Source of the DNA: JBAZCI01 sp041671025
GTDB lineage: Bacteria; Patescibacteriota; Patescibacteriia; UBA10025
Direction: 5' to 3'
DNA: 18,029 bases
Assembly: GCA_041671025.1 (NCBI GenBank)
Contig: JBAZCI010000028.1
Coordinates: 1 to 18,029, forward strand
Shown in pieces: positions 13,362-18,029 of the stretch (positions within the stretch are counted from its first letter, which is position 1; every line of letters begins with the position of its first letter). The notes under the pieces were generated by a model that was not told where the DNA came from, ran no database searches, and was given only the letters and a program-made list of their open reading frames with translations. The translations under genes were made by a program, and so were the position numbers.

Positions 13362-14705
13362 ATGACTACGCATTCTTTACATTTTGCGGCGGGTGAAGGT
13401 GAAAATACTGTAGGATATTTTGACGCTTTATTTAAGGAATTGAATGTGGTTGTAGAGTACTCAGGTCTGTGGGAGGGACCGAGGCGGCATACTCATTCGT
13501 TTGTGTTGTCTCCAAGTGTTTTTGAAGTGACGAGGAAGGAGTCAGATGATCTTCAGTTACTTGGCGGTGCGCTTCATGAAGTTATCGCGGGATTGACGCG
13601 CATAGCCGCAGTCGCCGCAACACCCAAGCTCGGTTCGTCAAAAACCTGGCAAATGTTCCGGAGAATTATTTCAGTCGGTATCCCAAGTCTCTATGATCAA
13701 TTTCATACGCTTGATACGAATGTGGTGCCCGGGATTATCAAAGTGGATTTCATGATTGATGAAGCCGGCAATTATCATATTGCAGAAATTGACGGTCACA
13801 ATGATCATGGCATGGGGTATTCGATTTTAGCGGCGCAGGCGCGGTCGATCATTAAGCCCGCTGGAGAACATTTTCCTGGTGTTGCAAAATGCCTGGCCGA
13901 TGAGATCATGTGCACGCACGCGGGGAAATCTGCGCTCTTGCTCTATGCTGACTACGAGAGGTTCTATGCGCCGGAGTTTGGAGTCGTCCAAAAAGCATTG
14001 GCTCAAAAGGATGTGAACCTTTTGCTTGCAGGGGAGACAGAGATGAGCGTTGAAAGCGGTCGGCTCTGTCTGAACGGGAGTACGTTCGAATCAGCGACGT
14101 TGATCTGTTTTCCGCTTATGTATATCAATGCGATGCATAGTCAGCACATTGCGGAGATGTATCGAAATAGTCAAATTACGTTTGTTATTCCACCCAAACC
14201 TTTTCTGGGATCAAAGGCGTTACTCGCATTATTACGTAATGAGGAAGGTGTGCCGGAAATCGAGGCGATACTTACCGCAATGATTCCACGAGCTGCTCTT
14301 GAGCGAATCAGGAAGTTTATTCCCGATACGTATCTTGTGACTAAGCGGAAGCCCCGCGCATATTATGATGAGATTTTGAAAAGTGGCGATTTCGTACTGA
14401 AGGAATCGATCTCAAGCGGAATGAAAGGAACTATTTTCCCGGATGATTGCGCGTTTAACGATGTCTTTACCCGGGCGTGCGGAAGCCATTACCGTTTTGT
14501 CCTTCAGCGTCAGATTGCGAATAAGGCGTTTACATTTAGCGCATTTGCTCATGACGGTACGGTATCATCGGATACGTGGTTTACCCGGGTAACTGCGCAT
14601 TACTCTCGGGGGCGTGTTGCGGATATTATTGTCACCGCACGCAAAGATAAGGCTGTACACGGGGCAAAGGACTGTCTACAGCTGGGTACGGTTATTGTGC
14701 CATGA
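13362..14705 (+). CDS. ATP-grasp-like protein, probable carboxylate-amine ligase
   Basis: A 447-residue protein that I assign tentatively to the ATP-grasp superfamily (glutathionylspermidine-synthase-like or circularly permuted type). Supporting segments are IIKVDFMIDEAGNYHIAEID (125-144), typical of a strand carrying acidic metal ligands; FLGSKALLALL (281-291), a usual helix of the first ATP-grasp subdomain; FVLKESISSGMKG (344-356), resembling the nucleotide-binding lysine and flexible glycine loop; FVLQRQI (379-385); and the C-terminal VTARKDKAVHGAKDC. Such enzymes join a carboxylate to an amine using ATP. The substrate is unknown. The ATG is well placed behind AAGGAG (13350-13355), a rare good Shine-Dalgarno site in this window. 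It follows the HAD gene by 95 nt and may belong to the attenuated unit. Confidence 0.55.
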   Translation: MTTHSLHFAAGEGENTVGYFDALFKELNVVVEYSGLWEGPRRHTHSFVLSPSVFEVTRKESDDLQLLGGALHEVIAGLTRIAAVAATPKLGSSKTWQMFRRIISVGIPSLYDQFHTLDTNVVPGIIKVDFMIDEAGNYHIAEIDGHNDHGMGYSILAAQARSIIKPAGEHFPGVAKCLADEIMCTHAGKSALLLYADYERFYAPEFGVVQKALAQKDVNLLLAGETEMSVESGRLCLNGSTFESATLICFPLMYINAMHSQHIAEMYRNSQITFVIPPKPFLGSKALLALLRNEEGVPEIEAILTAMIPRAALERIRKFIPDTYLVTKRKPRAYYDEILKSGDFVLKESISSGMKGTIFPDDCAFNDVFTRACGSHYRFVLQRQIANKAFTFSAFAHDGTVSSDTWFTRVTAHYSRGRVADIIVTARKDKAVHGAKDCLQLGTVIVP

Positions 14706-14720
14706 CTTTTTTACCAAAAC

Positions 14721-14784
14721 AGACCGGCAATGGAGCCTGATCAAAAACTGGCGTTCGAGATCAGTAGGTTCCATTGTCCGGTCT
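14721..14784 (+). other. Long imperfect hairpin after the ATP-grasp gene
   Basis: Three paired blocks in register: AGACCGG/CCGGTCT, AATGGA/TCCATT and CTGATC/GATCAG (19 bp in total), separated by small internal loops and closed by a 16-nt loop. There is no T-run, so it is not a normal terminator. It could be a small RNA, an mRNA 3' stabiliser or a repeat-element remnant. Confidence 0.65.
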
Positions 14785-14844
14785 GCACGGTCCAGGCTAC
14801 GTTCTTTTATTGTGTTTGTCAATTCACATGGTATGGAGGAATAG

Positions 14845-14928
14845 ATGATTGACGGCGATTCTCAAGATAAGCCGGAGAATGCGGTAAAAGATCCTTTTGA
14901 AGGTCTCAAAAAAGGTATCTTTTGCTAA
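14845..14928 (+). CDS. Possible 27-aa micropeptide
   Basis: The ATG at 14845 follows GGAGGA (14835-14840) at a good distance, the best Shine-Dalgarno site in the window. The peptide is acidic at first (MIDGDSQDKPENAVKDPFEG) and ends LKKGIFC. I do not recognise it and see no membrane segment. An AAAAGAT/ATCTTTT hairpin covers the last codons, and a strong terminator lies 20 nt past the stop. The spacing of ribosome binding site, ORF and terminator favours a real gene, but length alone makes chance possible. Confidence 0.45.
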   Translation: MIDGDSQDKPENAVKDPFEGLKKGIFC

Positions 14929-14947
14929 TCTGCGTTGGCAAATGACA

Positions 14948-14980
14948 GGCGTTGTGTTTTCGTACACGGCGCCTTTTTTT
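14948..14980 (+). terminator. Intrinsic terminator
   Basis: GGCGTTGTGT pairs with ACACGGCGCC over 10 bp (two G-U pairs) around a 6-nt loop, followed by seven T at 14974-14980. It closes the plus-strand unit of the HAD, ATP-grasp and micropeptide genes. Confidence 0.92.
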
Positions 14981-14998
14981 ATTGCACGTGTATAAAAT

Positions 14999-15139
14999 CC
15001 GCACCCTGGAAAGGGTGCTCTACATTTGTTGCGATGTTAAAATAACAAATACAAATAGCGCAGCCCGCCTGCCTGGCGGCAGATAGGCTGAGGCTGTGAT
15101 GTTAAAAATATTATCAAGAGCACCCTTTCCAGGGTGCGG
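14999..15139. repeat. 141-bp element with 23-bp perfect inverted ends (MITE/REP-like)
   Basis: Positions 14999-15021 are the exact reverse complement of 15117-15139. Each end is itself a hairpin (GCACCCT, 4-nt loop, AGGGTGC). The interior holds a direct repeat of GATGTTAAAA (15034 and 15099 regions) and a GC-rich palindromic core CTGCCTGGCGGCAG (15069-15082), of the CTGCC/GGCAG kind often seen in intergenic repeats of CPR genomes, by recollection only. No coding capacity and no obvious target-site duplication. It fills most of the gap between the terminator and argS. Confidence 0.7.
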
Positions 15140-15195
15140 AGTGTAGTATAAACACGTTGATCGAACTACGTATCATTCTCAATACACGCATTGCT

Positions 15196-15204
15196 TGATA
15201 TACT
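15196..15204 (+). promoter_or_regulatory. Extended -10 promoter of argS
   Basis: TGATATACT is an extended -10. The predicted start, about 15211, leaves only 5 nt before the ATG. The AGGAG at 15205-15209, which looks like a Shine-Dalgarno site, would then lie upstream of the transcript start; if an upstream promoter is used instead, it would be a normal ribosome binding site. Confidence 0.45.
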
Positions 15205-15215
15205 AGGAGACACGT

Positions 15216-16868
15216 ATGACCATCAAGCAACAGCTAATCAAACAGCTGACGAAATATATTGAATCAACCTGGGAACACACTGAGCATGCATTTGCCGCAG
15301 GCGGTCTTGCTGTTGATTTCACGCCGCCATCGCATCTGAAATTTGGCCACTATACGACAAATATTGCGATGCGGCTTGCACCGATCGTCAAAGCGCCCCC
15401 GCACGAAATTGCTCTCCAGTTGGTAGCCGCATGCACCAGCCACCCCGCCGTTGAAAAAGCGGAAGTAGCCGGTCCCGGGTTCATAAACGTTTTTCTTAAA
15501 CCCGCGTGGCTTCAACGGCAGATGGCTAAAGTGATTACCAGCGGGAAAAAATTTGGATCAAGCACGACAGGCAAAGGCAAGCGAGTCAATATTGAATTTA
15601 TTTCGGCGAATCCGACCGGACCTCTGACGCTCGGCAATGGCAGGGGAGCATTCATGGGCGATACGTTGGCTCATGTGCTCAATGCGGCCGGGTATAAGGC
15701 CTGGCGGGAATATTATGTCAACGACATGGGTAACCAGGTCAATATTCTTGCAGAATCCGTGTTGCGACGATACTGGATTTCGCAGGGTATCCGGATGGAA
15801 TACCCGGACTATTGCTATCAAGGCGAGTATATTGAAGAAATCGCAAAGACATTGTATTTACCAAATTATGCCCTCGGCAAGAGCGCGTTGGTTGAAGTGC
15901 GCGATAAAATTAAGGGGCGCATTCTGAAAAAAATGCTGGGGAACATCCAACGTTTTGTTACCGGTCGGCTCAACATTAAATTCAACACCTGGTTTTCGGA
16001 AAAAACACTCTATCAGGGTAAAAAAATTGATAACATTCTTGATGCGCTTCGTGCCCTGGGGTTGATCTATGAACATGACGGCGCGATCTGGATGAAAACG
16101 ATGCAATTTGGAGATGAAAAAGACCGAGTGCTGATCAGGAAAAACAGCGAACCGACCTATTTTCTCCCCGATATTGCTTACCATCATGATAAACTGACTC
16201 GTCGGAAGTTTGATATGGTCATCAATTTTCTCGGAGCGGATCATGCCGGGTATGCCCCGCGCATGCAGGCCGCAATGAAAGCGCTCGGACACGGCGGGAA
16301 ATTGCGCATTATCATTTTTCAGCTTGTCCGTCTTCTGTCTGGCGGAGTCGAGGTACGGATGTCGAAACGCAAGGGAATGTTCGTCACATTCGAAGAATTG
16401 ATCGACGATGTCGGGCTGGATGCCGCACGGTACTTCTTCCTGATGCACGCATCAAGCTCTCACATGGATTTTGACCTCGACTTAGCGAAAAAAAAGACCA
16501 AAGAGAATCCGGTATACTACGTACAGTACGCTCATGCCCGAATTTGTAGTATACTACGGAATACTCAACGGAAACCGGTATCACGGGCAAAACCGTCATC
16601 TGATCCGCATTCCAGCAGTATCGCGCTTATGGTGAAGATCCTTCAGCTTCCCGAGCTTATCGAAGATGTATCCGGCTCGTTTGCTCTGCATGCTTTGCCG
16701 ACATACGCGTATGAGCTCGCTACCATCTTCCATGACTATTATACGAACGTCCGGGTGATCGAGGATGATAAAGTGAACCGCCAGCCGTTACAGCTGATAC
16801 AGGCAACAAAGGTAGCGCTTGAAAATGTACTTCGGATTATGGGCATATCCGCGCCGGAAAAAATGTAG
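15216..16868 (+). CDS. argS: Arginyl-tRNA synthetase
   Basis: Class I synthetase charging tRNA-Arg with arginine. The 550-residue protein is complete: N-terminal additional domain (about 1-110, HLKFGHYTTNIAMRLA and AGPGFINVFL), Rossmann catalytic domain (about 120-400), and anticodon-binding DALR domain (about 430-550, NPVYYVQYAHARI), ending in the family-typical LRIMGISAPEKM. The HIGH signature, normally HxGH after ANPTGPL, reads TLGN (138-141), so both histidines are replaced. The KMSKS loop is VRMSKRKG (380-387), and other core blocks (YYVNDMGNQ, YFLPDIAYH, LGADHAGY) are intact. The degenerate HIGH may be a lineage feature. Start support comes from the family N terminus and a nearby -10 box. 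It is followed after 58 nt by a glycosyltransferase gene. Confidence 0.95.
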   Translation: MTIKQQLIKQLTKYIESTWEHTEHAFAAGGLAVDFTPPSHLKFGHYTTNIAMRLAPIVKAPPHEIALQLVAACTSHPAVEKAEVAGPGFINVFLKPAWLQRQMAKVITSGKKFGSSTTGKGKRVNIEFISANPTGPLTLGNGRGAFMGDTLAHVLNAAGYKAWREYYVNDMGNQVNILAESVLRRYWISQGIRMEYPDYCYQGEYIEEIAKTLYLPNYALGKSALVEVRDKIKGRILKKMLGNIQRFVTGRLNIKFNTWFSEKTLYQGKKIDNILDALRALGLIYEHDGAIWMKTMQFGDEKDRVLIRKNSEPTYFLPDIAYHHDKLTRRKFDMVINFLGADHAGYAPRMQAAMKALGHGGKLRIIIFQLVRLLSGGVEVRMSKRKGMFVTFEELIDDVGLDAARYFFLMHASSSHMDFDLDLAKKKTKENPVYYVQYAHARICSILRNTQRKPVSRAKPSSDPHSSSIALMVKILQLPELIEDVSGSFALHALPTYAYELATIFHDYYTNVRVIEDDKVNRQPLQLIQATKVALENVLRIMGISAPEKM

Positions 16869-16926
16869 CATACGAGGAACGGAATTCTTTTGAGGAGGCT
16901 TTAGCCAGCGTAGTTGAAAACGCATT

Positions 16927-18029
16927 ATGAAAATAGGTATCGATTGTCGAACTATTTTGAATCCGTCGCTCGGCGAGCGCGCGATTGAAGGTTACTACGC
17001 GTATGCACTGGTGAAAAATCTTTTGCGTATTGATCGTCAGAATCAATACGTGCTTTTCTTTGATTATCGCATGCGGGATACCAGCGAGTTTGTCCGTTCG
17101 AATGTTCAGATCAGGCATTTCCCTTTTTCACAGTACAAATCTTTTCTCCCGTTTGCGTATACACACATGCTCATGACCGCCTATCTGGTGAAGTTTGGAC
17201 TGGATGTGTACCATTCTCCGACAACGTCGCTTCCGGTGACGTATCCCCGCAAAGCCGTCATGACGGTGCATGACCTCTCTATGTATAAAAACCCGTCCTG
17301 GTTTCCGTCACATATTTTTTCCTCACGGCTGTTACTGCCCCAAAGTATCCGTAATGCTAACCGGATTATTGCTGTCTCCGAGAGTACGCAAAAAGACTTG
17401 CAGGAGTTATTTAATGTCTCGAGCGCTAAGATTCGGGTAGTACATGACGGAGCATGGATCGAAAAAGTAGCATTAAAAAGAGGACGCAAAGGCATAGCGC
17501 ATTTGAAGATCGGCAAGAAATTTATTCTTTATTTAGGCACGATTGAGCCCCGTAAGAATGTGACCACGCTTATCCGCGCGTATCACAAGTTGTTGACCTG
17601 GAATCCGGAGTATAAAGCGTACACATTGGTTATTGCGGGAAAAAAAGGATACAAGGCCGATGTGGTGCTCGATGAAGTGAGAGAATTGAAGCTGGGTAAA
17701 CAGGTCAGGTTCATCGATTATGTTACACAAAATGAAAAAGTGGATCTGATGAAAGCTGCAGCATGCTTTGTAAATCCGTCCTACTATGAAGGATTTGCGA
17801 TGACGGTTGCGGACGCACTGGCGCTGGGTACGCCGGTTATTGCAAGTAATATTCCGTCAATTAAGGAAATTGTCGGAAAGGCCGGCATCCTGTTTGATCC
17901 TGAAAAAGAGTATGAACTTGCCGCCGCGATTAAAAAAGTACTGACCGGCGCTGATTTACGGAAGCGCCTGTCGAGGTTAGGAAAAGTCCGGGCGGAACTG
18001 TTCAACTGGGAAACGTGCGCCCGGCAGAC
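16927..18029 (+). CDS. GT4-family glycosyltransferase, 3' truncated by window end
   Basis: The frame opens with MKIGIDCRTI at 16927 and remains open to the last base (over 367 codons), so the C terminus lies outside the window. It is a GT-B fold, retaining-type transferase. The N-terminal acceptor domain includes DVYHSPTTSLP, VMTVHDLSMY and RIIAVSESTQKDL. The C-terminal donor domain includes YLGTIEPRKNV (residues about 203-212) and NPSYYEGFAMTVADALALGT, where Glu288-x7-Asp296 stands for the usual E-x7-E motif of GT4 enzymes. It probably adds a sugar from a nucleotide or lipid donor to a cell-surface glycan. The only strong Shine-Dalgarno-like sequence, GAGGAGG at 16892-16898, is 28 nt from the ATG with no in-frame start closer. 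It may share the argS transcript. Confidence 0.85.
   Translation, partial: MKIGIDCRTILNPSLGERAIEGYYAYALVKNLLRIDRQNQYVLFFDYRMRDTSEFVRSNVQIRHFPFSQYKSFLPFAYTHMLMTAYLVKFGLDVYHSPTTSLPVTYPRKAVMTVHDLSMYKNPSWFPSHIFSSRLLLPQSIRNANRIIAVSESTQKDLQELFNVSSAKIRVVHDGAWIEKVALKRGRKGIAHLKIGKKFILYLGTIEPRKNVTTLIRAYHKLLTWNPEYKAYTLVIAGKKGYKADVVLDEVRELKLGKQVRFIDYVTQNEKVDLMKAAACFVNPSYYEGFAMTVADALALGTPVIASNIPSIKEIVGKAGILFDPEKEYELAAAIKKVLTGADLRKRLSRLGKVRAELFNWETCARQ

Noticed and set aside
14614..14844. Plus-strand frame overlapping the end of the ATP-grasp gene
   Set aside because: It is out of frame with the gene, begins inside it, and its second half translates the long hairpin; there is no ribosome binding site.
16823..16930. 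Open frame after argS ending YEERNSFEEALASVVENAL, with an ATGA overlap with the glycosyltransferase start
   Set aside because: It looks protein-like and the overlap is typical of coupling, but it has no start codon, and ArgS already ends with its normal C terminus. Possibly a decayed gene end; not supported as a gene.
1..18029. Alternative genetic code (TAG or TGA recoded)
   Set aside because: argS and rplT end in TAG and malQ ends in TGA at family-appropriate positions, so the TAG at 18-20 is better explained as a nonsense change or an error.
1..18029. CRISPR array or transposase gene
   Set aside because: No regularly spaced repeats and no transposase- or integrase-like frame were found; the inverted repeats seen are single, non-coding elements.

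Overview
The window looks like chromosomal DNA from a small-genome bacterium of the Candidate Phyla Radiation (Patescibacteria, Parcubacteria-like). This is inferred, with no database search. The reasons are compact genes; few clear Shine-Dalgarno sites, with several -10 boxes almost touching start codons; an ArgS with a TLGN sequence in place of HIGH; short hairpin-rich intergenic repeats; and a cell-surface NHL/IPT/FG-GAP protein. TAA, TAG and TGA all act as stops at well-anchored gene ends, so the genetic code appears standard.

Layout. Positions 1-1538 (+) hold the 3' part of a surface beta-propeller protein; its NHL repeat appears to continue upstream through an in-frame TAG. Positions 1553-2962 (+) encode an unassigned HExxH metalloprotease-like protein that is visibly AT-rich. 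A bidirectional terminator separates it from a minus-strand HD-domain phosphohydrolase (2982-4406) and a secreted glycoside hydrolase (4551-6362). malQ (GH77) is divergent from the hydrolase, at 6472-7953 (+).

From 12544 down to 7979 everything is on the minus strand. In transcription order this is smpB, ssrA (tmRNA), a structured spacer, a GIY-YIG nuclease, infC (ATT start), rpmI, rplT, a duplicated tRNA-Asp 5' half, tRNA-Asp(GTC), a class I glutamine amidotransferase, a NADAR protein and a patatin-like phospholipase that overlaps the NADAR gene. The first part is a translation and ribosome-rescue cluster; smpB and its RNA partner are 31 nt apart. The last three genes form a compact operon of unknown purpose.

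Divergent from smpB, a consensus sigma70-type promoter at 12612-12639 (+) drives what looks like a classical ribosome-mediated attenuator. It has a 31-codon leader ORF carrying the run NFYWHFTYH, an antiterminator that is mutually exclusive with an intrinsic terminator, and then a HAD hydrolase whose start codon lies just past the terminator U-tract. An ATP-grasp-like protein, a long hairpin, a possible 27-aa micropeptide with a strong ribosome binding site and an intrinsic terminator follow. A 141-bp element with 23-bp perfect inverted ends precedes argS (15216-16868), and a GT4 glycosyltransferase runs off the right end.

The items most worth attention are the attenuator with aromatic and histidine codons ahead of non-biosynthetic genes; the tmRNA with an unusual tag and T-loop and a sequestered 3' end; the recurring leaderless promoter geometry; and the glutamine amidotransferase-NADAR-patatin operon.
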